Under the pieces are notes generated by a model that worked only from the letters and a program-made list of their open reading frames with translations, had not been told where the DNA came from and made no database searches. The position numbers and the translations under genes were made by a program. A stretch of 38,533 bases of DNA from Candidatus Yanofskyibacteriota bacterium (GTDB lineage: Bacteria; Patescibacteriota; Minisyncoccia; 2-02-FULL-40-12; IGHO2-12-FULL-4): the NCBI GenBank assembly GCA_016181105.1, contig JACOZX010000017.1, positions 1 through 38,533 of the forward strand, read 5' to 3'. Position 1 is the first letter of the stretch. Every line of letters begins with the position of its first letter. Below are positions 29,631 through 37,973 of the stretch, piece after piece.

Positions 29631-29839
29631 CTTAGTTTGGTGAATAATGCTTTTGTAGGCTCTGTGGGCTGTGGATTGCTCGTGAGTCACTTTTTCAGCC
29701 CATTCGCTGAAAGCGAATAAGATGAAAAAGTGACGAACTGGTCGGAAAGTTTTCTTTCAGAATCCATAGCCCACAAAGAGCGAGTTTCTTCGCTGGAAAG
29801 AAACGAGCGTCCGAAAAAAGCAATATTCACCAAACTAAG
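29631..29839. repeat. Long palindromic element, family E, copy 2
   Basis: About 209 bp, in the opposite orientation to E1. The terminal repeat (CTTAGTTTGGTGAATA at the left end, its complement at the right) and every internal stem of E1 are found again, but many stem bases differ in pairs: GCCGC/GCGGC becomes GTCAC/GTGAC, GTAAG/CTTAC becomes GTGGG/CCCAC. Unpaired stretches such as TTTTTCATCTTATTC and CTTTCCGACCAG are nearly unchanged. It lies between the M48 and HD genes and may also end transcription of the latter. Confidence 0.9.
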
Positions 29840-29846
29840 CGCCTAG

Positions 29847-31130
29847 TTATTTGACATAGTTCAAAAGCATGTTGAGCAGTCTTTCTTTCTCCGCGGTAAC
29901 TTTCTGCCGATGTTCCGGCACGGCGCAAATTCTAACGCAGAGATACTTCTCCACTTCTCTGTCAAGCAAATTAAAATAGGCCGGATCTTTTTCTTTCAAA
30001 GAGTAGCTCTTCGGACCGTCAAAAAAGAGAATGTCCTGCGGGATAAAACGGTCGCGTTCAACAATATGGCTGACCGCCACCTGCCAGCTTTTTAAATCAA
30101 GCGTTTTGGCAATTTGCGACTCAATAGTTTCCAGATCGCTTGGGCTGGATTTTTCGTAAAACCTGTCAAAAAATTCTTTGTCGGCCTCATAAACATCAAT
30201 CGGTTTACCGGCTCGTCTTTCAAGCCAGCCATAACCCTTCAGACGTATTGATATAGCTGTTTTAGGAAAGTGTTTGACGCCGCTATCAAAAATTTTTATG
30301 CCGTTCATAACGGATTCGTTCCGGCATTTTTTTAAAGCATGTATCAAATCGCCGTCCACCATATCCCACAACTCGTCTTCGCCGATACCGCCTTGGCCAA
30401 GAGGCGTGTGCAATAGCTGGTAGATAAGTTTTTGCATAAACCGCTGGATAAGATAGTTGCTTTTTTCCAAATGCACATTGCGATAAAAATAAATGTAAGC
30501 TCTTTGGATTTCCATGGCTGAATCCAGAGCCTTGAGGTCAACCGCCAGTTTGCCGTCCCTGAAATCAAGATGATTGAAAACGCTTTCTACGCAATATCTG
30601 ATGTTCGGTCCAAATTGTGTAGATTCTTGGTCTCGGATAAGATAATCCAGCTTCTCCATGCCAAAATTTTTATCGTCAACAATCTTGCCTTTGGGGTCCT
30701 GCTTGGACATATATTTTTTTATCAACTCCAAATCGCCGCCGCAGGCTTTAATATCGTCAACCATCTTGTCCAAAATCTTGAGTCCATTGGTATGATGATT
30801 ACGTTCAGTAAAAACTTCTATCACATGAGACAGCGGGCCATGTCCGATATCATGCAAAAGAGCGTAAAGATTTAAGTTGACCTCTTCTTGATTGGTAAGA
30901 ACACCCAGTTTAGCCATTTTGGCGGTAAATTGAGACGTCCTGTAATAGGCACCCAGAGAATGTTGTCTGCGATCGTGAGTTGCGCCCGGAAAAACTAAAT
31001 AAGCAAGAGAGAGCTGACGCTTGTCGCTCAAGCGTCTAAAGTAGTGATTATCAACAATAGAGGCAATAGGTTTTTTATTAACTTGGCCGATGCCAGGCCA
31101 AGGAATCCACTTGTCACTTTGATTTATCAT
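29847..31130 (-). CDS. HD-domain phosphohydrolase (dNTPase/SAMHD1-like)
   Basis: 427 residues from ATG 31130 (the ORF-track TTG start is 18 bases earlier). The N-terminal half carries the HD metal site: RRQHSLGAYYR (H57), LLHDIGHGPLSHVIE (H93-D94) and a later Asp in MEKLDYLIRDQEST. FRRLSDKRQLSLAYLVFPGATHDRRQHSLG is the typical entry of deoxynucleoside triphosphate triphosphohydrolase-like proteins. The family cleaves nucleotides; substrate here is not certain. Its start overlaps the end of the VirD4-like gene by 17 bases, so it is the last gene of that operon. Confidence 0.85.
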   Translation of the reverse strand: MINQSDKWIPWPGIGQVNKKPIASIVDNHYFRRLSDKRQLSLAYLVFPGATHDRRQHSLGAYYRTSQFTAKMAKLGVLTNQEEVNLNLYALLHDIGHGPLSHVIEVFTERNHHTNGLKILDKMVDDIKACGGDLELIKKYMSKQDPKGKIVDDKNFGMEKLDYLIRDQESTQFGPNIRYCVESVFNHLDFRDGKLAVDLKALDSAMEIQRAYIYFYRNVHLEKSNYLIQRFMQKLIYQLLHTPLGQGGIGEDELWDMVDGDLIHALKKCRNESVMNGIKIFDSGVKHFPKTAISIRLKGYGWLERRAGKPIDVYEADKEFFDRFYEKSSPSDLETIESQIAKTLDLKSWQVAVSHIVERDRFIPQDILFFDGPKSYSLKEKDPAYFNLLDREVEKYLCVRICAVPEHRQKVTAEKERLLNMLLNYVK

Positions 31131-32745
31131 CGTCTTTTTTATTGACAATTTGCCCCAGAGTTTCCCTCAAACCCCGCAAGTCAACAACAGCTTTCTCTGA
31201 AGAAGTGATTGGCTTCTTGTTTGAAACAGGAGCTGGCGGCGTAATTTTTCTGCCCCTGAAATCAACCGGACCGCTTCTTATAGCTTCCTGCAAAGAGGCC
31301 GGTTTTTGCTGTGCCGGGGACTGCGGAGAGATGCCGGAACTTGATGAAGACGGGTAGTGGTCTCTGTCCGGCGCGTACGTTCTTTCTCTCGGCTGAAATG
31401 GTGTTTGAAATTGAGGCGGATATGGTCTTTGGGACGGTTCTTTTCTAATCTCCGGCTGAATTAACTTGGCCGACCATTCGCCAATTTGTTTTTCAACTTC
31501 TTCTTTCGGATGAGCGTAAGTTTCTCTGGAAAAAGCAAGTATTTCCTTGGCATAGCTGACGTCCGGTCTTGGCCAAGGTGGCAGAGTATTGGCGGAAAAA
31601 GCTCTGGAAGCCACACCGTCTATCATCAGTTTCAAATAAATCTGCCATTTGGCCAAATTCACCAGGTCGTTTTCCGTAAAATCAGGAGCAAATTCTTTTT
31701 CCAAAATTTCCGCGTCTTCAGCGCCAATTCTAAAAGTAACAATCGTGCCAACGTTGCCGAAAACCGCTTTCTGCACCTCCTCCTCCATCTGCGCTATGTA
31801 CTGATGGGCAATAACCAAATTTAGCGCAAATTTTCTGGCTTCAGACAAAATGTTAGCAAAAGATTCAGTGGCAAAGTGCTGGAATTCGTCAACATATAAA
31901 TAGAATGAGGCCCGTTCTTTTTCCGGAATATCAGCCCGAGACATGGCGGCCAGTTGAATTTTGGTAATCATCATTGCGCCCAGCAGACGGCTGACATCTT
32001 CGCCAATCTTGCCCCTCGAAAGATTCATAATTAAAATTTTCTTCTCATCCATCACCTTGCGCACGTCAAGGGTAGATTTAACTTGACCCAAAATATTGCG
32101 GATAAGGCTGGAAGAGGTGAACTGGCCAACTTTGTTTTGCACTGAAGCCGTCGCCTCTGAAGCCAGACGATCCGTGTATTTGGCAAACTCCTGCGTCCAG
32201 AAAGCCTTTACCAACGGGTCGGTAATTTTTTCCACCACAGCTCCGCGAAATTCTTTTTCGGCAAGCATACGGTTGATGCCCAAAATAGTCGCTCCCGGAA
32301 ACTCCAGCAAAGCCAAGATGGTGTTATTCAAAATATACTCCATACGGGCCGAAAAGACCTCAACTCCAAAAACTTTTTTAAAAACGCCAAGCAAACCGGA
32401 GGCGACCAAGTGGCGGAAACGGTCGTCCACCTGCTCCATAACGTTAAAAGCGATGGGAAAATCCAAATCAGAAGGATCAAAAATAACCACATCTTTTATC
32501 CTTTCTTTGGGCACAAAATTAGGCAAGTCATCAGCGGTGTCGCCATGAGGGTCAATAAAAGCCACCCCCCGGCCGGCCTGAATATCCTGAATGACCATAT
32601 TTTTCAAAATTTCCGTCTTGCCCATGCCGGTCTTTCCGATGACATACATATGCCGGTCACGGTCGCCCTGCTTAATGCCAAAACGGGACCGCTGATTGCG
32701 AAAGTTAATTTCTCCAAATAATACCTTATCGTTGTCCATAAACAT
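31114..32745 (-). CDS. VirD4/TraD-like type IV secretion-type DNA-binding ATPase
   Basis: 543-residue ATPase. Walker A GKTGMGKTE (37-44) in HMYVIGKTGMGKTEILKNM, followed by AFIDPHGDTADDL; Walker B in FYLYVDEFQHFATESFANI (about 285-290); SEARKFALNLVIAHQYIAQ is the downstream sensor region of coupling-protein ATPases. There is no membrane segment: that function is probably supplied by the product of the gene 12 bases upstream. The C-terminal 130 residues are Pro/Gln-rich and likely disordered. In Patescibacteria such ATPases occur without a full type IV system, possibly working with pili or DNA uptake. The HD gene overlaps its 3' end. Confidence 0.87.
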   Translation of the reverse strand: MFMDNDKVLFGEINFRNQRSRFGIKQGDRDRHMYVIGKTGMGKTEILKNMVIQDIQAGRGVAFIDPHGDTADDLPNFVPKERIKDVVIFDPSDLDFPIAFNVMEQVDDRFRHLVASGLLGVFKKVFGVEVFSARMEYILNNTILALLEFPGATILGINRMLAEKEFRGAVVEKITDPLVKAFWTQEFAKYTDRLASEATASVQNKVGQFTSSSLIRNILGQVKSTLDVRKVMDEKKILIMNLSRGKIGEDVSRLLGAMMITKIQLAAMSRADIPEKERASFYLYVDEFQHFATESFANILSEARKFALNLVIAHQYIAQMEEEVQKAVFGNVGTIVTFRIGAEDAEILEKEFAPDFTENDLVNLAKWQIYLKLMIDGVASRAFSANTLPPWPRPDVSYAKEILAFSRETYAHPKEEVEKQIGEWSAKLIQPEIRKEPSQRPYPPQFQTPFQPRERTYAPDRDHYPSSSSSGISPQSPAQQKPASLQEAIRSGPVDFRGRKITPPAPVSNKKPITSSEKAVVDLRGLRETLGQIVNKKDDDKSK

Positions 32746-32757
32746 TGTTTCTATTAA

Positions 32758-34014
32758 CTACTCTATACCCAAACCTGCCGGGGGCTGGCCCTTTTTTGCC
32801 TCCACTCTGGGCAGCATCGGCGCCTGCACCTCTATGCCGGGCAAATGAAAAATCGTGGCCAGTTCTTCAACATTAAGAACAAAAATTTTTTGAGTAAACG
32901 CTCTGTCTTTCAAATCTTTAAAAAGATTGATTTTCTTTTCAAATGTCTTTTGCTCAACAAAAAAACCTTTATCCGAAGGGAACGGGCCGGCAAAAATGCC
33001 TTTTGAGTAAGTCAGAGTTTTTTTGTTAACTTTAAAGCTGTTCAAGTTAGCTGTAGCAAGTTGCTTAAACCCGCCCATAACCGCCGCAAAGTGGTAGCGG
33101 TGAAAAACTTCCTTCTTTGATACATACATAAGTCTGATACCGGTCTCAAAACCTATTTTAGAAGTTTTACGGCCGATAGCCTTGGCCATTTCCTCTTCCG
33201 GAGCAGAAAGTTTTTTATCTTTTTTATCTTCCTTTTTTTCCTCAAGACCGGGCAAAAAAACTTTATCAATCTGGTTGAACATTGACCCTATCAAGTTTTC
33301 TTCTTTTTTTGACTCCTTGCCAAGCAACTTATCCAGCGGTTCCTGCGCTTTTTTAACCCAGCCGTCACTAACCGGCCGGACCAGCAGTTGAATCACAAAA
33401 TTTTCTCCAAGACGAAAGGTGCTGAAAACCTCGGTAAGAGAGGACAGCGGATCCAGACGGCTGATCTGCTCCAAACCGGCCATTTTTTCTTCAAAAGCCG
33501 GATACGTCTGTATCGGGTAAGCATCTTCTTTGCTTAAAATCAGTTCTGTTCCAAAAACATCATATTCTTCGTTTGGAAGCTTCTCCGGCCATTCTTTCAT
33601 GTAATCTTCCGCTTCGTTAATTTCGGCATCCGGATATTGGGCAAAGACGTTGGACTCAACTATGTTTTTATAGTCTGTCAGCGTTCTGACGTAAAAATTG
33701 GTAACCCCATTTTGACCGACTATCTCTATGGAAAACCAGTCGGGCATCTTGCCTTTGAAAAGTTTCTCCTTCCAACTAACCGGCTTAATATATATCCCGT
33801 GAAGTCCGGCAAAAATCTGCTCGGCGGCTTTAGGACTGCGGTCAACATCCGGCGGCGGTTTAATATGCAACAGTGTCCAATTCAAAGATTTAAAGTATTC
33901 CGTTTGCGCGTAGTCCAGCCAGGCAAAGTAAAAACCTAAAAACAAAATAATGGGCATATAAACCCACCAGTAGGTTACCGCCAAATTTAAACCTAAAACA
34001 AGATCCTCAAACAT
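32758..34014 (-). CDS. Membrane partner of the VirD4-like ATPase, unknown domain
   Basis: 418 residues. One or two N-terminal hydrophobic helices (about 8-33, LAVTYWWVYMPIILFLGFYFAWL), then a large cytosolic domain. Notable parts are WTLLHIKPPPDVDRSPKAAEQIFAGLHGIY, FYVRTLTDYKNIVESNVFAQYPDAEI, and a Lys/Glu-rich hinge EEKKEDKKDKK at about 260. I recognise the pairing, not the fold: genes of this type stand directly before VirD4-like ATPases in Patescibacteria. It would anchor the ATPase at the membrane. Together the two genes make a minimal substitute for a membrane-bound coupling protein. A perfect TATAAT lies upstream. Confidence 0.7.
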   Translation of the reverse strand: MFEDLVLGLNLAVTYWWVYMPIILFLGFYFAWLDYAQTEYFKSLNWTLLHIKPPPDVDRSPKAAEQIFAGLHGIYIKPVSWKEKLFKGKMPDWFSIEIVGQNGVTNFYVRTLTDYKNIVESNVFAQYPDAEINEAEDYMKEWPEKLPNEEYDVFGTELILSKEDAYPIQTYPAFEEKMAGLEQISRLDPLSSLTEVFSTFRLGENFVIQLLVRPVSDGWVKKAQEPLDKLLGKESKKEENLIGSMFNQIDKVFLPGLEEKKEDKKDKKLSAPEEEMAKAIGRKTSKIGFETGIRLMYVSKKEVFHRYHFAAVMGGFKQLATANLNSFKVNKKTLTYSKGIFAGPFPSDKGFFVEQKTFEKKINLFKDLKDRAFTQKIFVLNVEELATIFHLPGIEVQAPMLPRVEAKKGQPPAGLGIE

Positions 34015-34040
34015 AGTCTGTATTTTGATGTCTTAAATCA

Positions 34041-34069
34041 ATTATAACAGATTTCTAACAAACAAAAAC
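34041..34069 (-). promoter_or_regulatory. Promoter of the VirD4-partner operon
   Basis: Minus-strand TATAAT (34046-34041) with only a weak -35 in the T-run of the preceding terminator; the start is about 20 bases before ATG 34014. Confidence 0.5.
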
Positions 34070-34095
34070 CCCGCTCTTGATTGAGCGGGGTTTTT
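34064..34095 (-). terminator. Intrinsic terminator of the sigma/HARE gene
   Basis: Perfect 13-base-pair stem (AAAAACCCCGCTC/GAGCGGGGTTTTT) with a six-base loop; TTTTTGTTTG follows on the minus strand. Symmetrical, so able to act both ways. Confidence 0.9.
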
Positions 34096-34104
34096 GTTTG
34101 AATA

Positions 34105-35157
34105 TTAAGCTTCTTTAAGAGAGTAGGTGCCATCTTGTTTTTTGGCAAAAATCTTTGAGTCTTGGAGGTTGAGAATTACCGTATTTTCTTTGACATATCT
34201 GGAAGATAAGACTTTGGCAACTAAAGTGTTCTTGTCCAAAGATTTCTTTGATTCTCTTAATATATCAACTAAAACATCTTTAACGGTTCCGGATTTATAG
34301 CCCCATTCAGACAAACCATAAATACCTCTGCCCACCAAAACAAAACGGCTGTCCTTGATGAGTTCATTGTGAACAGTCTGAACGTTGGCTTTTTTAACAG
34401 CGAATTGGGCCGTGTTGATAAGACTGGTAATCTCTCTAAAGTGTTTGGGTTTAGATTCTCTTTTTAAAACTAAATAGGCGCGGTCTCTAACTCCTCTTGG
34501 CTTTACTTCTGACCAACTAACCAAACCGTACTGGCCAAAAATGTTCCTGTCAATATTTTTAGAAACCGCCATGGCCGTCAAAAAGGCCTCCAAAGAGACC
34601 GGCTTGTTTTTGGCTTTAGATTTGTACAAAGAATACAATTCTTCTTTGGTCAGTAAAGTGTTTTTTTCCTTGAGAGCGCTTTCCACTGAACCGATAAGTT
34701 TGACTGCCGAATCCAAGGAACTGTCGTCAAGCGACCAAAAAGTATTGAAATCATCACTTTCGTAATTCCTGGCAAAGCTGGAATTTAGAGCAAGCAAAAA
34801 AGCAAGAGATAAATTAACCACGTTATCTTTTTCTTGTTCGCTGAATTTTCTGTATAAATCTTTTTCTGACAAAAATCCGCCGTGATCAGAAATTAAATTT
34901 AAAGCAAAATCAAAGTAAGGCTTTATCAAAGAAGCCGTAGAACCCATAGCTTCGGTGCGCAGATTTTTTAAGGCATAATCCTCAATTTGCCTGACTCTTT
35001 CTCTTGTTATTCCGTAGCCCTGGCCGATTGACTCAAGAGTCTCGCGACTGCCTGTTTTCAAGCCAAAACGACGCAAAACAATGTCCCTATTTCTCTCGGA
35101 CAAAGACTTTACCAAAACGGCTACGACCTTCTTAATGTTTTTATCTAAACTTGTCAT
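34105..35157 (-). CDS. Sigma-70 region 4-like protein with HARE-HTH domain
   Basis: 350-residue DNA-binding protein. Residues 1-70 hold a sigma region 4 helix-turn-helix: LSERNRDIVLRRFGL, TLESIGQGYGITRERVRQIEDYALKNLR, the classical -35 recognition unit. No region 2 or 3 is present, so it cannot be a complete sigma factor. The middle is helical; about residues 220-290 (YLVLKRESKPKHFREITSLINTAQFAVKKANVQTVHNELIKDSRFVLVGRGIYGLSEWG) form a HARE-HTH winged helix as in RpoE (delta) of Gram-positive bacteria, and the final 60 residues look like another winged-helix. It probably modulates RNA polymerase. Two promoters lie upstream. Confidence 0.85.
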   Translation of the reverse strand: MTSLDKNIKKVVAVLVKSLSERNRDIVLRRFGLKTGSRETLESIGQGYGITRERVRQIEDYALKNLRTEAMGSTASLIKPYFDFALNLISDHGGFLSEKDLYRKFSEQEKDNVVNLSLAFLLALNSSFARNYESDDFNTFWSLDDSSLDSAVKLIGSVESALKEKNTLLTKEELYSLYKSKAKNKPVSLEAFLTAMAVSKNIDRNIFGQYGLVSWSEVKPRGVRDRAYLVLKRESKPKHFREITSLINTAQFAVKKANVQTVHNELIKDSRFVLVGRGIYGLSEWGYKSGTVKDVLVDILRESKKSLDKNTLVAKVLSSRYVKENTVILNLQDSKIFAKKQDGTYSLKEA

Positions 35158-35175
35158 ATGGTTTCTATTAAAAGA

Positions 35176-35203
35176 ATAGTATAATATATAAAAAATAAGT
35201 CAA
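35176..35203 (-). promoter_or_regulatory. Proximal promoter of the sigma/HARE gene
   Basis: Minus-strand TTGACT (35203-35198), 16 bases, TACTAT (35181-35176); TATACT two bases earlier is an alternative with a short spacer. Confidence 0.45.
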
Positions 35204-35221
35204 GACCAACCAGACAAAGAG

Positions 35222-35250
35222 AACTTAGCAGATAGTTTTTATCGTGTCAA
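35222..35250 (-). promoter_or_regulatory. Distal promoter of the sigma/HARE gene
   Basis: Minus-strand perfect TTGACA (35250-35245), 17 bases, TAAGTT (35227-35222), about 65 bases before ATG 35157. Confidence 0.5.
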
Positions 35251-35263
35251 CGGTCGTCTGACT

Positions 35264-36172
35264 TTACTTCTTTTTTGACCACCAAACCAGTATCGGCGAA
35301 GCCACGGAAATGGATGAATAAGCGCCTAAAAATATGCCGATAATCATGGCCAAAGAGAAGTATTTTATTGATTCTCCGCCAAAAAAATAGATAGCTATCA
35401 AAGACAGTAAAACCGTAAAGGTCGTATTCAAGGAACGCGTCAGCGTCTGCATTACGCTGGAGTGAACCAAAGAACCAAAATCTTCTTTTCCTGCCCGTCC
35501 GGTAGGCGGGGCGCCAAAACGCAAAACGTTCTCCCTTACCCGGTCAAAAATCACCACAGTATCAGACACCGAAAATCCCAAAATAGTCAGAATCGCAGCG
35601 ACAAAAACACCGGTTACTTCTATGCCGTAGTACTCGCCCAAAAAAGCAAACACTCCGATAGGGATAAGCACATCGTGAGCCAAAGCGATAAGCGCCGCCA
35701 CACCCATCGCGAAAGGCGATAAAGTCTTGGAAAGTTTTCTAAAAACAAAGGCGATATACAAAACAATTAAGACCAAAACTAGAATCGTTGCCGTCAAGCT
35801 TTTTCTTTTTAGTTCACCGCCGATTGCCGCCCCGACCGAATCAAATCTTTCTTCCTGCAAATCGCCAAAAGCCGTTTTTAGGTCAGTTAAAATTTTCTGA
35901 TGAGTTGCCTCGTCTATCTCTTTCAGCCTCAAAATCAAAGAGTCCTCGCCAACCGGACTGACGGACACCTCGCCGAGATTTTCGGATTCAGCCAAAACGT
36001 CACTCACCTTTTGCACCTCCGGCACTTCAACTCCCTGATTAAACTGCACCTCAAGCATTGCGCCGCCCTTGAAATCAGTCCCGAAGTTCAGGCCAAAAAC
36101 AAAGGTGGAGATGATAGCCAAAACTGCCATTGATACTGATATGAAAAATAAAATTTTATAAGCCAGTTTCAT
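35264..36172 (-). CDS. secF: Protein-export membrane protein SecF, with palindromic insertion
   Basis: 302 residues; with SecD it pulls exported proteins across the membrane using proton flow. Six helices; the first is followed by TFVFGLNFGTDFKGGAMLEVQF (the G-x-D-F-x-G-G signature) and the first external domain. GFSVSDTVVIFDRVREN and LTRSLNTTFTVLLSLIAIYFFGG are the conserved core of helices 4-5. In the cytosolic loop after DRVRENVLRF stands GAPPTGRAG, encoded by a GC-rich palindrome like that in mraY. It follows secD by 15 bases. Confidence 0.95.
   Translation of the reverse strand: MKLAYKILFFISVSMAVLAIISTFVFGLNFGTDFKGGAMLEVQFNQGVEVPEVQKVSDVLAESENLGEVSVSPVGEDSLILRLKEIDEATHQKILTDLKTAFGDLQEERFDSVGAAIGGELKRKSLTATILVLVLIVLYIAFVFRKLSKTLSPFAMGVAALIALAHDVLIPIGVFAFLGEYYGIEVTGVFVAAILTILGFSVSDTVVIFDRVRENVLRFGAPPTGRAGKEDFGSLVHSSVMQTLTRSLNTTFTVLLSLIAIYFFGGESIKYFSLAMIIGIFLGAYSSISVASPILVWWSKKK
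35490..35511. repeat. GC-rich palindromic mini-repeat inside secF
   Basis: CCTGCCCGTCCGGTAGGCGG is nearly palindromic about CCGG and resembles the mraY units (CCTGCC..CCGG.AGGC.GG). It adds about nine codons to a cytosolic loop without shifting the frame. Confidence 0.6.
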
Positions 36173-36187
36173 GATTTTATTTTTAAA

Positions 36188-37549
36188 CTAGAGTAGCCAT
36201 TTTTTATTCTCCAATTTTGGGCCCAGCATTGAACCTAGAAAAGATTTAGTTACGGTAATCGCCGAAAAAAGGCTGGCCACAACCCCCACGCCTAAAGTCA
36301 GAGCAAAACCTTTGACAACCGAGGTCGTAAAAAGATAAAGAACGACAGCGCCTATCAAAGTTGTAACATGGCTGTCTCTGATGGACAGCCAAGCGCGGCG
36401 AAACCCTTCATTGAAAGCCAGAGACAAGGGTTTGTTTTGAGCCAGCTCCTCCCTCATTCTGGCAAAAATTAAAATATTGGCGTCAACCGCCATGCCTAGA
36501 GAAAGAATAAAACCGGCAATGCCAGCCAAAGTTAAAGTAACTGGAATCAGCTTATAAACAGTCAGAACGACGACAACATAGACCGCCAAAGCCATTACCG
36601 AAACCACGCCCGGCAAACGGTAAAACAAAATCATGAAAAGAGCCACCAAAATCAGGCCGACAACCCCGGCTTTAAAGCTTTTAACCAAAGATTCTTGTCC
36701 CAGTGAAGCGCCTATGCTTTGCTGTGAAATTAAAGATATGGGAACAGGCAAAGCGCCGGCATTCAAACGAGCCGCCAGTTCTTTGGCCTCCTTAACGCTA
36801 AAGTTACCGGTAATTACCGCTTTACCGTCTGGAATGACAGACTGCACCGTCGGAGCGCTGATTGGCATGCCGTCCAAATAAATCGCCAAACGCTTGTTCA
36901 AGTTTTTTTCCGTCAGTTCTTTAAAAATCCGGGCACCCTCGCTATTTAGTTCCAAAGAAACTTGGGTTTCAGCCAAACCCGCGGCGGCGCCGCCGAAGAC
37001 AACCCTTGCGCCGGTTAAATATTTGCCGGTCAGAGAAGTATCAACAAAGTAAGGGTCCTGCTCCAGTTTATCACCCTTTTTTTGAGCTTCCAAAATAGCA
37101 TTCGTTTCCGCCTCCGGACGTTCTTCCTTAAACTGCAGGAACGGTGTCTCACCAATCAGCTTAATCGCTTCTGAAATATCTTTGATACCGGCCAACTCTA
37201 CGACTAAACGATCATTGCCCTCCACTTGAACCAGCGGTTCAGCCACACCAAAAATATTCACTCTCCTCTCAATAACGTCTCTGACTCCTTCCATAGCATC
37301 AGCGGAGCTCTGGCCGCCGGTCAAATTTGAGAGGTCGGCTTTATAAACCAAATGAGTCCCGCCCAAAAGGTCCAAGCCAAGACGAAAAGGAATATTTAAA
37401 AAGTGGGGAATTTTAAAGCCGGCTTTATCAAGCTTGAATTTTGAGTTTAAAAAATCAGCCCCCAAATTAAAACCGGCCGGATAGACTAAAAAAAATAGAA
37501 AGAGAGAAACCAGAAATATAACCAAAGACTTAGTTCTATAACTTTTCAT
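36188..37549 (-). CDS. secD: Protein translocase subunit SecD
   Basis: 453 residues, six helices. FRLGLDLLGGTHLVYKADL is the first signature (G-L-D-L-x-G-G); the periplasmic P1 domain (about 60-270) contains VIERRVNIFGVAEPLVQVEG and LAARLNAGALPVPISLISQQSIGASLGQ, the classical lead into the membrane core; GFILSLGMAVDANILIFARMREEL is the proton-pathway motif with the conserved Asp. All expected motifs are intact. It precedes secF by 15 bases in the same orientation, the usual order. The start lies 120 bases from the divergent gene at 37669, so their promoters share one short region. Confidence 0.96.
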   Translation of the reverse strand: MKSYRTKSLVIFLVSLFLFFLVYPAGFNLGADFLNSKFKLDKAGFKIPHFLNIPFRLGLDLLGGTHLVYKADLSNLTGGQSSADAMEGVRDVIERRVNIFGVAEPLVQVEGNDRLVVELAGIKDISEAIKLIGETPFLQFKEERPEAETNAILEAQKKGDKLEQDPYFVDTSLTGKYLTGARVVFGGAAAGLAETQVSLELNSEGARIFKELTEKNLNKRLAIYLDGMPISAPTVQSVIPDGKAVITGNFSVKEAKELAARLNAGALPVPISLISQQSIGASLGQESLVKSFKAGVVGLILVALFMILFYRLPGVVSVMALAVYVVVVLTVYKLIPVTLTLAGIAGFILSLGMAVDANILIFARMREELAQNKPLSLAFNEGFRRAWLSIRDSHVTTLIGAVVLYLFTTSVVKGFALTLGVGVVASLFSAITVTKSFLGSMLGPKLENKKWLL

Positions 37550-37599
37550 ATCAGGAGATTAACACTAACCCAGACAAAATCAAGCCGAGTTTATAGAAT

Positions 37600-37628
37600 T
37601 TGACGCAAAAAGTAAAAGATAGTAAACT
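37600..37628 (+). promoter_or_regulatory. Promoter of the 37669 gene
   Basis: TTGACG (37600-37605), 17 bases, TAAACT (37623-37628), about 35 bases before the start codon. Confidence 0.65.
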
Positions 37629-37668
37629 ACGACAAGTTCTTGAAATCTAAATCTTTTGAGGAAAGAAA

Positions 37669-37950
37669 ATGACGGAAAGAGAAAAGATGTTGGAGAAATT
37701 AGCGAAAGCCCGAAAAAACCTCGCGTTTATAAAGGGTGCTGTTGATGAAATAATGAAAAGAAAAACTTCTAACTCTCCTAATACTCTAAAACTTATCTCG
37801 TCTCTTGTGGAAAGTTGCGATGTTTATAACCAGCTTCTATCCGAGAGCTTGGGCCGGGAAGAAAAACTGGAGAAAGAAGCTGCTGAACTTAAAGAAAAGC
37901 TGGCTCTGGCTGAACAAAGCTTGGCCGAACACGATCAGTCCTTTGTCTAA
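37669..37950 (+). CDS. Small coiled-coil protein, unknown function
   Basis: 93 residues, ATG with GAGG seven bases upstream, own promoter and terminator. Two helical parts can be seen: EKMLEKLAKARKNLAFIKGAVDEIMK, and a C-terminal heptad run EEKLEKEAAELKEKLALAEQSLAE. A single cysteine stands between. No family recognised; likely a dimeric coiled coil in the cytosol. Confidence 0.65.
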   Translation: MTEREKMLEKLAKARKNLAFIKGAVDEIMKRKTSNSPNTLKLISSLVESCDVYNQLLSESLGREEKLEKEAAELKEKLALAEQSLAEHDQSFV

Positions 37951-37952
37951 AC

Positions 37953-37973
37953 AAAAGCCCCAAAAGGGCTTTT
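37953..37973. terminator. Bidirectional terminator
   Basis: Perfect eight-base-pair stem AAAAGCCC/GGGCTTTT with loop CAAAA between the convergent genes at 37669 and 37972. Confidence 0.8.

Noticed and set aside
31114-34014. Complete conjugation or type IV secretion locus
   Set aside because: Only the coupling-type ATPase and its partner are present; no relaxase, VirB4, VirB6 or VirB8-10 gene in the window.
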